Below the pieces are notes generated by a model. The model was not told the DNA's origin, searched no databases, and was given only the letters and a program-made list of their open reading frames with translations. The position numbers were made by a program, and so were the translations under genes. Below, in pieces: positions 55,664-63,762 of a stretch of 64,000 nucleotides of DNA. Numbering within the stretch: the stretch's first letter is position 1; each line of letters starts with the position of its first letter. The stretch comes from Gelidibacter salicanalis (GTDB lineage: Bacteria > Bacteroidota > Bacteroidia > Flavobacteriales > Flavobacteriaceae), in the NCBI RefSeq assembly GCF_016469035.1, contig NZ_JAEHJZ010000036.1, positions 112,864-176,863 on the forward strand, written 5' to 3'.

Positions 55664-56503
55664 ATGAAAAATATATTATTGCCCACAGATTTTTCAGAAA
55701 ACTCATTGAATGCCATCACCTATGCGTTGAATTTGTTTGAAGAATCGGCATGCAATTTCTATTTACTGCACGTCATAAAACCTAATGATATAGGTCTTAG
55801 TGATTCGCCGTACCTTGTATCTAGTTTACAGGTTAATGAGGTGTACACCCAAACTGCAAAAACAAGGTTAAGAGACACCATAAACCTTATTACCACTACC
55901 ATCTCTACCAATAAAAAGCACAAATTCTACGCCATTACAGACCATAATTTTTTGGTTGAATCCATACGACAGCAGGTCCGTGAGAAAAAAATAAACATGA
56001 TTGTGATGGGCACCAAAGGTGCCTCCGGACTCAAAAAGATAATTGTAGGAAGCAATACTGGCGATGTTATTACTAAGGTGCATTGCAACGCCTTAGTGGT
56101 CCCTGAGAATGCTACGTTTAAAAATCTCAAAGAAATGGCATTCCCCACCGATTTCTCAATGCTGTATAATATTAACGTTCTTCAACCCGTAGTCAATATT
56201 ATTGAAAAGCACGCTGCCGCCATTCGGATTTTAAACATTAGCAGAAAAGATGCGGTGTTACATAATGATCAAATTAAAAATAAAGAACTTCTAGAAGATT
56301 ATTTCAGTAGTCTTGACCATAGCTTTCATTTCCTGACCAACAGCAAAGTAGAAGATGCCGTGCAATGTTTTGTAGAAAGCAGGAATATAGATATGATTAC
56401 CATGGTTGCAAAAAACCTCAATTATTTTCAACACATCCTGTTCAATTCTAAAATTAAAAAGATCAGTTACCATACTGATGTTCCCTTTTTGGTCTTACAC
56501 TAA
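55664..56503 (+). CDS. Universal stress protein, tandem Usp domains
   Basis: Usp protein of 279 residues. The N-terminal domain (about 1-145) starts KNILLPTDFSENSLNAITYA and holds the ATP motif G-x2-G-x9-G-S (VMGTKGASGLKKIIVGSN). The C-terminal half (about 150-279) repeats the fold without the glycine motif and ends DVPFLVLH, so it likely does not bind ATP. First of five consecutive Usp genes; preceded by the dyad promoter at 55601. Role: stress adaptation; exact partner unknown. Confidence 0.9.
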   Translation: MKNILLPTDFSENSLNAITYALNLFEESACNFYLLHVIKPNDIGLSDSPYLVSSLQVNEVYTQTAKTRLRDTINLITTTISTNKKHKFYAITDHNFLVESIRQQVREKKINMIVMGTKGASGLKKIIVGSNTGDVITKVHCNALVVPENATFKNLKEMAFPTDFSMLYNINVLQPVVNIIEKHAAAIRILNISRKDAVLHNDQIKNKELLEDYFSSLDHSFHFLTNSKVEDAVQCFVESRNIDMITMVAKNLNYFQHILFNSKIKKISYHTDVPFLVLH

Positions 56504-56538
56504 AATTCATTTATTTCTTGCGCTTTCCCGCTAAGTAT

Positions 56539-56582
56539 CTGATATTTATCATAGGTTTTGTCTGATTTGATTTCTAACTTTA
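56539..56582 (+). promoter_or_regulatory. CRP/FNR-type dyad plus -7 box before the second Usp gene
   Basis: CTGAT-ATTT-ATCAT (one mismatch to the dyad at 55601) lies at 56539-56552, and TAACTTTA at 56575-56582. The first base of the -7-like box is again 29.5 nt from the dyad centre. The dyad ends 51 nt before the ATG at 56603. Confidence 0.65.
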
Positions 56583-56602
56583 ACAGAAACAAATCGGAAA
56601 CC

Positions 56603-57454
56603 ATGAGACGTATCTTAATTCCAACAGATTTTTCAGACAATGCAATGAATGCCGTTAGATATGCGCTCGAACTTTTAAAGTACGAAAAGTGCGACTTCTA
56701 CATTATGCATGCCTACCAGGATGCCGTTCATAAAGAAACGACATCTCTGACCCGGGAAAATATTGATCAAGTTACCAAACTGATGGCAGATAAATCTGCG
56801 GCGGAATTGAAGCGTATTTTGAAAGAAATCAATGACATTTCTCCCAATCCACGTCATAACTATCACACCATATCTGCCAACAATATTCTTATTGACGAAG
56901 CCGACAAAATTGTGGATGAAAAGGATATTGATCTGATCGTGATGGGCACTAGAGGCAAGAGCAATGACAAAAAAATTACGTTTGGGAGCCAAACCTTACA
57001 GGTTTTAAAATATGTACAGTGTCCAGTTTTAGCCATTCCTGAAAAGCAGACCTACACACAACCAAAACATATTCTATTTCCTACAAATTATCTGATCCCA
57101 TACAAAAGAAGAGAGCTTAAACTATTCTGTGATATCGTTACGCCGTACCGCTCTATCATTGATGTGGTCTATATTTCCAAAAGTAAAAAACTGTCCATCA
57201 GACAAGAAGACAACCAGCTCTTTATGAGAGGAGCGTTGTGTAATAACGAGATTAACTTTATAACTATAGACAGTAAAGATGTAGTATCTTCTATTGAACA
57301 ATATGTTAAAGATCACCCTATAGATATGTTGGTGATGGTCAATACGAGGGAATCATTTTTAGAATCGTTTTTATATCCATCTCGGGTTGATCAATTGAGC
57401 TTGAAGCTCAACGTTCCATTTTTGGCAATGCAAAACATCAAAAGAGATGCGTAA
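56603..57454 (+). CDS. Universal stress protein, tandem Usp domains
   Basis: Usp protein of about 283 residues. The start at 56603 gives RRILIPTDFSDNAMNAVRYA as in its paralogues; an earlier in-frame start at 56558 lies inside the promoter. The ATP motif is VMGTRGKSNDKKITFGSQT. The second domain ends KLNVPFLAMQNIKRDA and lacks the motif. It has its own dyad promoter. Confidence 0.9.
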   Translation: MRRILIPTDFSDNAMNAVRYALELLKYEKCDFYIMHAYQDAVHKETTSLTRENIDQVTKLMADKSAAELKRILKEINDISPNPRHNYHTISANNILIDEADKIVDEKDIDLIVMGTRGKSNDKKITFGSQTLQVLKYVQCPVLAIPEKQTYTQPKHILFPTNYLIPYKRRELKLFCDIVTPYRSIIDVVYISKSKKLSIRQEDNQLFMRGALCNNEINFITIDSKDVVSSIEQYVKDHPIDMLVMVNTRESFLESFLYPSRVDQLSLKLNVPFLAMQNIKRDA

Positions 57455-57473
57455 CCTTTTCAACTTATAAGCT

Positions 57474-58310
57474 ATGAAGAACATACTGTTACCAACTGAT
57501 TTTTCTGAGAATTCATGGAATGCCATTAGTTATGCCATGCATCTTTTTAAGGATGAGGTCTGTACTTTTTACCTACTGAACACCTATACTCCAGTTATTT
57601 ATCATGTGGAATATGTATTGGGGTATCCAGCGCAATTTGGATTGCAGGACACGATTAGAAACACAGCACAACAGCATTTAGAAACTTTAAAGCAACGTAT
57701 TCAGGATACGTTTGGCGACAATCCTGACCACGAAATTCAGGACATGGCCAGATTTGACAGCTTAATCTCCGGTATTATAGAATTTACGGACACCCATACC
57801 ATACACATGATTGTTATGGGCACCAAGGGTGCTACAGGCGCAAAAGAGGTGCTTTTTGGATCGAACACCGTCCAAGTTTTTAAAAATGTAAAATGTCCCG
57901 TATTGGCAATCCCTGAAGGGTTTGCCTATAATTCGCCTACCACTATTTTGTTTCCTACAGATTATGGGATTGTGTACCAAACATCCCAATTCAAATCACT
58001 ACTGACACTTGCTAAAACGCAGACTTCAAAAATTGACATTCTACATGTGCTGACTTCTCCACTATCTGAGGTCCAACTTAAAAACAAGGCCAGTCTTGAA
58101 CAACTCATGTCTCAAGAAAATCATGAATTTAACGAGGTGTCAGGCGACGATGTGATGCAAGCCATTATCAATTTTCAAGCGCAAAAGCCCATAGATTTAC
58201 TGGTGATGATCAATAATAAAAAATCATTTTTTGAAAATATATTTTTTAAATCGACGGTCAACCAAATTGGGTTTCATTTAACAGTTCCCTTTTTGGTGAT
58301 GCCGTCATAA
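57474..58310 (+). CDS. Universal stress protein, tandem Usp domains
   Basis: Usp protein of 278 residues, opening KNILLPTDFSENSWNAISYA. The motif VMGTKGATGAKEVLFGSNT holds G-x2-G-x9-G-S. The second half ends VPFLVMPS. The gap to the preceding Usp gene is 19 nt and no dyad or -7 box was found in it, so it is probably transcribed with that gene. Confidence 0.9.
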   Translation: MKNILLPTDFSENSWNAISYAMHLFKDEVCTFYLLNTYTPVIYHVEYVLGYPAQFGLQDTIRNTAQQHLETLKQRIQDTFGDNPDHEIQDMARFDSLISGIIEFTDTHTIHMIVMGTKGATGAKEVLFGSNTVQVFKNVKCPVLAIPEGFAYNSPTTILFPTDYGIVYQTSQFKSLLTLAKTQTSKIDILHVLTSPLSEVQLKNKASLEQLMSQENHEFNEVSGDDVMQAIINFQAQKPIDLLVMINNKKSFFENIFFKSTVNQIGFHLTVPFLVMPS

Positions 58311-58333
58311 ATTAACCCTCAAAACTAAAAAAC

Positions 58334-59170
58334 ATGAAAAAATCCATTTTAATACCTACTGATTTTTCAGATAACGCATGGAGCGCGGTAACCTACGCTT
58401 TAAAATTGTATGCTCATGAAGTCTGCACCTTCTATTTTCTAAATTCCTATTACTTTTCAAATGCACAATCACGAACCTTTATCACCAGTCATTTTATTGC
58501 CAGCTTAAAAGAAGCGTCACAAAAGGACTTAACAGAACTAAAAGCCAGAGCCGATAAAGAAAACACCAACACCAAGCATACTTTTGAAATACTTATGAGT
58601 GGTGACGAATTATTATATGCCATTAAAAATAGTATTGAAAGGTATCATATAGATATAGTCGTGATGGGAACCAAAGGAGCCACAGGCGTAGATAAGTTCT
58701 TTTTTGGCAGTAACACCGTAAAAACCATTCAAAACATTACAGGTTGTCCTGTACTTGCAGTACCAGATAGCAGAACATTTGTGGCACCAAAACAGATCGC
58801 CTTTCCAACGGATTTTAACCGTGCCTACGATGTTGCAATGCTGAAAGGTTTACAGGATTTTGCGGCATTACATGATGCCCACATTAACATATTGCATATT
58901 AATGTTGAAAAGTCCTTAAGTAATAAACAACAAATAAACGTGGATATGCTAAAGGAAATCTTCAAAGAAAACAAACATAGCTTCCATTGGATGCCTGCCT
59001 ACTCTACAAAATCTGAGATCATTAACGATTTCATTAAAGAATTGAATATTGACATTTTGGCCATGTTCAATTACAAACATAGTATTATAGAGAACATGAC
59101 TAAAGAACCCATTATTAAAAAAATAGGATACCAACCCATCATTCCATTTTTAATTATTCCGAGTGAATAA
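58334..59170 (+). CDS. Universal stress protein, tandem Usp domains
   Basis: Usp protein of 278 residues opening KKSILIPTDFSDNAWSAVTY. Motif VMGTKGATGVDKFFFGSNT is intact. The second domain ends QPIIPFLIIPSE. Gap of 23 nt from the previous gene; no separate promoter seen. Confidence 0.9.
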   Translation: MKKSILIPTDFSDNAWSAVTYALKLYAHEVCTFYFLNSYYFSNAQSRTFITSHFIASLKEASQKDLTELKARADKENTNTKHTFEILMSGDELLYAIKNSIERYHIDIVVMGTKGATGVDKFFFGSNTVKTIQNITGCPVLAVPDSRTFVAPKQIAFPTDFNRAYDVAMLKGLQDFAALHDAHINILHINVEKSLSNKQQINVDMLKEIFKENKHSFHWMPAYSTKSEIINDFIKELNIDILAMFNYKHSIIENMTKEPIIKKIGYQPIIPFLIIPSE

Positions 59171-59231
59171 TCGACGATGTATATCAATAAACACGCATTT
59201 AGATTCATTAAATAATTTTAAAAAAGCACTC

Positions 59232-60086
59232 ATGAAACGAAGAATATTATTACCCACAGACTTTTCGCTTAATGCCTCTCAAGCCATTAATTATGCTATA
59301 GAACTTTATAAAGATGAACCTTGCATTTTCTATCTAATGAATGTGTTCTTTATTGATTCCAACAACATCGAAAGTTTGATGAATATGGAACCAGGGAATG
59401 GGTTCTACGAAGTTTCAAAAGCGGAATCGCTAAGTAGATTGGAGAAGGTGATGAATAGTTTAGTGTTTGGAGAAAAAGGAAACCCAAAGCATAGTTTTCA
59501 AATCATTTCTATATGTAATCATCCCTTAGAGGCTATTAAAACAGTGGTAGAAGAAAAAGACATTGAACTCATTATTATGGGCACTAGGGGCGAAACGAAT
59601 TCCCGCAGTAAAATCTACGGTAGTACGGCTTTGAGCGTGATGGAAAAAATCAGGAACTGCCCCGTTATAGTGGTCCCACAATTGGCAAAATCGGGCCTTC
59701 CTCAAGAGATCGTCTTTCCCACAAGTTATAAGATCCATTTTAAAGGCAACAATCTAAAATACCTTATAGATATTGCTAAAAGATGCGACGCCTCTATAAA
59801 AGTGCTGCATATTTTAGAAACAGAGACACTGAATCCCAAACAAATGGCCAAGAAAAAACAATTGGAAGATTACTTCCATGATGTCAATCACGCCTTTCAT
59901 TTTTTAAGAAATATATCCGTGCCCGCTGCCGTCAATTGTTTTGTAGAAAGTAGAGAAAGCGATATGGTAGCATTCATCAATAAAAAGCATTCTTTTTTTG
60001 CCAGTATCATCAATCAGCCTTTAGTAAAAGGCATCGCATATGAGTCTAGAGTACCAATATTGGTCATGCACGACTTGAGAAGTTAA
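59232..60086 (+). CDS. Universal stress protein, tandem Usp domains
   Basis: Usp protein of 284 residues; the start at 59232 gives KRRILLPTDFSLNASQAINY, matching the family, while the in-frame start at 59163 overlaps the previous gene. Motif IMGTRGETNSRSKIYGSTA has the G-x2-G-x9-G-S spacing. The second half ends RVPILVMHDLRS. Sequence is the most divergent of the five. Confidence 0.88.
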   Translation: MKRRILLPTDFSLNASQAINYAIELYKDEPCIFYLMNVFFIDSNNIESLMNMEPGNGFYEVSKAESLSRLEKVMNSLVFGEKGNPKHSFQIISICNHPLEAIKTVVEEKDIELIIMGTRGETNSRSKIYGSTALSVMEKIRNCPVIVVPQLAKSGLPQEIVFPTSYKIHFKGNNLKYLIDIAKRCDASIKVLHILETETLNPKQMAKKKQLEDYFHDVNHAFHFLRNISVPAAVNCFVESRESDMVAFINKKHSFFASIINQPLVKGIAYESRVPILVMHDLRS

Positions 60087-60181
60087 AGCAAAAAGTATCA
60101 TCAATTATTAAGTGATGACTTAGGGTAGAACATCTGTCCTGTCAACGCACGATTTAACAATCACTATTCCAACACGAAGCT

Positions 60182-61018
60182 ATGGATACTAATGTTAACA
60201 TTATTAAATCTTCTGGTGAAAATGTGAAATTTTCAGTACACAAACTGCGTACTTCTTTAGGAAAGTCAGGCGCCGATAAGCATACTGTTGATCAAATTAT
60301 TGAAAAAGTGCAAGACGAATTGTACGATGGCATTTCAACCAAAGAAATCTACAATAGAGCATTTTCTTTACTCAAAAAGAAGGGCGGCTACCTAGCCTCA
60401 AGATATAAACTTAAAAAAGCCATCTACGAGTTGGGTCCTACTGGGTATCCGTTTGAGCGTTTTATAAGTGCCATTTTAAAGTACTCAGGTTATGACGCTC
60501 ATGTCAGCGAGATCATGTCAGGCCATTGTGTAAGCCATGAGATAGATGTGGTGGCTACAAAAAATGGAACCACCAGCCTTATAGAATGTAAATTTCATAA
60601 TGAAGAAGGTCGAAATTGCAATGTTAAAGTCCCTTTATATATTGCCTCACGGTTTAAAGATGTCAAAACCCATTGGGAATCAAAAGCCCATGACACAATT
60701 TTAGATGTGGGTTGGGTAGTTACCAACACGCGTTTTACCGAAGACGCTTTGCAATACGGAAAGTGCATTGGGCTATACCTGCTAAGTTGGGATCTTCCAA
60801 AAAACGACGGATTGAAAGACCGCATAGACCGATTGGGATTGTACCCCATTACGGTGTCCACATTATTGACCAATCGCGAAAAGCAATTTTTACTCAGTAG
60901 AGACGTGGTGCTGAGTCGCGACTTGATAGACGATGTTTTTTTCTTGGATCATCTGGGAATTTCAGAAACCCGCAAATCTAAAATTAAGAACGAGATAAGA
61001 CTCCTGTGTAAAATTTAA
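60182..61018 (+). CDS. ATP-cone protein with Mrr-like PD-(D/E)XK domain
   Basis: A 278-residue protein. The N-terminal ATP-cone (about 5-95; IIKSSGENVKFSVHKLRTSL) is followed by a segment of GPTGYPFERFISAILKYSGY and an Mrr-type nuclease core HEIDVVATKNGTTSLIECKF (D and ExK-type residues at about 122-141). The C-terminal part has a winged or HhH-like run RKSKIKNEIRLLCKI. ATP-cones normally allosterically control nucleotide-dependent enzymes such as ribonucleotide reductase. It lies 4 nt before the beta-CASP gene, so the two are co-transcribed. Whether it cuts DNA or RNA is unknown. Confidence 0.82.
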   Translation: MDTNVNIIKSSGENVKFSVHKLRTSLGKSGADKHTVDQIIEKVQDELYDGISTKEIYNRAFSLLKKKGGYLASRYKLKKAIYELGPTGYPFERFISAILKYSGYDAHVSEIMSGHCVSHEIDVVATKNGTTSLIECKFHNEEGRNCNVKVPLYIASRFKDVKTHWESKAHDTILDVGWVVTNTRFTEDALQYGKCIGLYLLSWDLPKNDGLKDRIDRLGLYPITVSTLLTNREKQFLLSRDVVLSRDLIDDVFFLDHLGISETRKSKIKNEIRLLCKI

Positions 61019-61022
61019 AATT

Positions 61023-62396
61023 ATGGAACCACATATAAAAGTTAGTTTTCTGGGAGCCTCCAGCGTTGTTACTGGCTCAAAATTTTTTCTTGAAACTTCA
61101 GAAAAAAATATCCTAATAGATTGTGGCATGTTCCAAGGACTGAAAGAGTTGCGCGAACGCAATTGGACTGACCTTCCTATAGATGTTCCTAGTATTGACC
61201 TAGTACTCCTTACCCACGGGCATTTAGACCATGTTGGCTATTTACCCCGACTGGTAAAACAAGGTTTTAACGGTAAAGTTATTGGTACCGCACCAACCTT
61301 AGCCATTGCTGAAATAATTTTAAGAGATAGCGCTAAAATACATGAAGAAGATGCAGGAAGGGCTAACGACGAAAACTACACCAAGCACAACCCTGCACTC
61401 CCTTTTTATACCATTGGAGAAGCAGAAAAAACAATTCTTTTGTTTCACGCTGAAGTGGAAGACCAATGGGTGAAGCTTTCAGAACACATCTCCTACCGCT
61501 TTCAATACAATGGACACATCTTGGGTGCCACGTTTATAGAATTGGACATCAATTCTAAACGTTTTGTGTTTTCTGGAGATATTGGTAGAAACAATGATTA
61601 TTTACTGGAAAATCCAAAACGTCCTGAATGGGCCGATTTTTTATTTATAGAAAGCACCTACGGCAACAAACGGCATCCTGAAGAAGATGTAGAGCAGTTA
61701 CTTACCGATATCATCCTAGAGGCCATTCATAAAAAGGGGAACCTCATCATCCCAAGTTTTGCCGTAGAACGCCTTCAAACCTTAATGTTTATACTTTGGA
61801 AATTATATCAAAAAAATAAAATTCCCAACATTCCCGTTTTTGTGGATAGCCCCATGGGCATCAATGTGTTGGATGTTTTCCAACGCTTTCCAAAATGGCA
61901 CAGACTATCTGATTCAGAATACAATGCCATGTGCAACCATGCAAACATTATCGAATCTTACAAAGAAACCTGGGAAACGATTGATGACAAACGCTCTAAA
62001 ATAATCATTGCGGGCAGCGGTATGGTTACCGGAGGAAGAGTCCTCACTTATTTGCAGCAACTTATCGATGATGCCTCTACTACTGTCTTATTGGTAGGGT
62101 ATCAGGCAGAAGGCACGCGTGGCAGACAGTTATTTGATGGCGTACATGAAATTAAATTTGGTGGCAAGTACTATCCAGTAAAAGCTACCATTAAGCACCT
62201 GCAAAGTTTATCAGCCCATGCTGACCAACAAGAATTACTAAATTGGATGAGTGAGATTGTCAATGTTCCTGAAAAAGTTTATCTTATCCATGGCGAGCCG
62301 TCTGCATCAGATGCTTTAAGAGTTAAAATTAAAGATACCTATAATTGGAATGTGTGCATCCCCAAACTCAATGATGTTGAAGATTTAATCGTTTAA
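61023..62396 (+). CDS. MBL-fold beta-CASP metallo-hydrolase (RNase-type)
   Basis: A 457-residue metallo-beta-lactamase-fold enzyme. The metal motif is H65-G-H67-L-D69-H70 (LLTHGHLDHVGYLPRLV), with further ligands in NGHILGATF and SGDIGRN. The beta-CASP region has FIESTYGN and IIPSFAVERLQ, and the end LSAHADQQELLNW with YLIHGEPSAS closes the RMMBL part. The family includes CPSF73-like nucleases and archaeal aCPSF1. In bacteria the substrate is commonly RNA. It follows the ATP-cone gene and precedes a coiled-coil protein. Confidence 0.9.
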   Translation: MEPHIKVSFLGASSVVTGSKFFLETSEKNILIDCGMFQGLKELRERNWTDLPIDVPSIDLVLLTHGHLDHVGYLPRLVKQGFNGKVIGTAPTLAIAEIILRDSAKIHEEDAGRANDENYTKHNPALPFYTIGEAEKTILLFHAEVEDQWVKLSEHISYRFQYNGHILGATFIELDINSKRFVFSGDIGRNNDYLLENPKRPEWADFLFIESTYGNKRHPEEDVEQLLTDIILEAIHKKGNLIIPSFAVERLQTLMFILWKLYQKNKIPNIPVFVDSPMGINVLDVFQRFPKWHRLSDSEYNAMCNHANIIESYKETWETIDDKRSKIIIAGSGMVTGGRVLTYLQQLIDDASTTVLLVGYQAEGTRGRQLFDGVHEIKFGGKYYPVKATIKHLQSLSAHADQQELLNWMSEIVNVPEKVYLIHGEPSASDALRVKIKDTYNWNVCIPKLNDVEDLIV

Positions 62397-62407
62397 AATA
62401 TACAACC

Positions 62408-62821
62408 ATGAAAAAATATGAGATACATAAATACGCGTACACAGACAAGACTTCTGAAGAACTTCAATTTAACTTGGCATTTTACGAATCACGGTTAGTG
62501 CTATTACAGGAAGAGTTGGAGTTTTTTAAACACGTGTTGGGCTCTACTATTTTCAATCCTAAAACACCCAACCTATTTGAAAATATTGAGTTATTCAAAG
62601 CGCAAATTGATCAACACATGAAGCTGACTTCCAAATTGACCACAACAGTTGAAAAACAATACAAGGAAGTGCAACTTAAAGTGGAGTGTGACGAATTATC
62701 CTGTGATGATTACTTCCTTAGAAATTATCATGATACTGAGTTGGAGCTTGTCAGTTTTTTAACCCAAACGGCGCAATTCAAATCTGAAATGATGGAATAC
62801 CTCAAAGGCATCATCCTATAA
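62408..62821 (+). CDS. Coiled-coil protein, unknown function
   Basis: I do not recognise this 137-residue protein. The composition and heptad-like spacing (SRLVLLQEELEFFKHVLG and MKLTSKLTTTVEKQYKEVQL) point to two helical coiled-coil segments. A short cysteine-containing piece VECDELSCDDYFL lies at about 93-105. It follows the beta-CASP gene by 11 nt, so a role with that nuclease is possible. Confidence 0.6.
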   Translation: MKKYEIHKYAYTDKTSEELQFNLAFYESRLVLLQEELEFFKHVLGSTIFNPKTPNLFENIELFKAQIDQHMKLTSKLTTTVEKQYKEVQLKVECDELSCDDYFLRNYHDTELELVSFLTQTAQFKSEMMEYLKGIIL

Positions 62822-62865
62822 TCAATTCGATGAGGTGAGAGCAAGCCGTAGCTATCAAAACTTCG

Positions 62866-63699
62866 CTATGCATGAAAAACGAGCATTGGAAAATGCGTGT
62901 GCTTGCTGATTTTAGTGGTGGTTGAACCCGCAAATAAATGTTCTAGAAAGTTTTGCCTCTCCATAATGAGCCCTAAAATGTCTATAGGATTAGTTTGCAA
63001 ATAGGTCCCGACAGCATATTCCATGGGGATATTAGTTATGAGGTGATAATTGTAGGCGGCGTCTTTCATATAACCGCTTAGTGCTGCATTGTCCGTTTCA
63101 TTAAAGTGATGATCGTCAGTATGAGAATCAAATCTCAGAATGTGCACCTTTAAATTATGGGCCGTAACAAATTTGAAAAATTCGTCTAATGGTTTTCCTT
63201 GCAATTCATCTGAAGGGTCGAGTGCCAAGAGCATTTCTTTTGGCTGCTGGTACGCAAAATCCTCCGGTATGACCAATGTGGTGCAACTCACCCTACGAAT
63301 TACATTTAGCGTATTACTTCCAAAAACAACTTCTTTAGCGCCAGTAGCACCATTGCTACCCATTACGATGAGGTCAATGTCTTTATTTCTAACGCTCTGT
63401 TTAATGGACGCAATAATGGAATCAAAATCCACCATTATCTGAAAGTTGAAGTTTTCAGTATCAAATTCTGATTCCAATTGCGCGGCATACGCAATAAGTT
63501 TTAAACGATTCTTGTTAATGAGCGCATCGTATAAACTCGTTGATGCTTGAGACACGACGTCGTCTGTCGTATAATTTGTTGAATCTTGAATATAAAGCAG
63601 GTGGAATGCACATTTTTCTTTCTCAAATAACTTTAGAGCATAGGAAATCGAATTTTTTGAAGGATCGGAAAAATCAGTTAAAAGCAGAATATTTTTCAT
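62866..63699 (-). CDS. Universal stress protein, tandem Usp domains
   Basis: Usp protein of 277 residues on the opposite strand from the other five. It opens KNILLLTDFSDPSKNSISYA and has VMGSNGATGAKEVVFGSNT, the ATP motif with Ser in place of the usual Thr. The second half ends THFPMLVFHA. It has its own dyad promoter at 63719-63762 and converges on the coiled-coil gene. Confidence 0.9.
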   Translation of the reverse strand: MKNILLLTDFSDPSKNSISYALKLFEKEKCAFHLLYIQDSTNYTTDDVVSQASTSLYDALINKNRLKLIAYAAQLESEFDTENFNFQIMVDFDSIIASIKQSVRNKDIDLIVMGSNGATGAKEVVFGSNTLNVIRRVSCTTLVIPEDFAYQQPKEMLLALDPSDELQGKPLDEFFKFVTAHNLKVHILRFDSHTDDHHFNETDNAALSGYMKDAAYNYHLITNIPMEYAVGTYLQTNPIDILGLIMERQNFLEHLFAGSTTTKISKHTHFPMLVFHA

Positions 63700-63718
63700 G
63701 TCGCATTGTTTACTCCTT

Positions 63719-63762
63719 TAAAATTACATAAATCAGGACAATCAGCACATGATTTTAATCAT
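63719..63762 (-). promoter_or_regulatory. CRP/FNR-type dyad plus -7-like box of the last Usp gene
   Basis: ATGAT-TTTA-ATCAT at 63749-63762 and, on the minus strand, TAATTTTA at 63726-63719. The first base of this box is 29.5 nt from the dyad centre, identical to the spacing at the other two sites. The dyad ends 50 nt before the start. Confidence 0.65.

Noticed and set aside
60100-60170. A further dyad of the Usp type before the ATP-cone gene
   Set aside because: An inverted repeat TCATCA with 9-nt spacer is present, but it does not have the 4-nt spacing or the -7 box distance of the other three.
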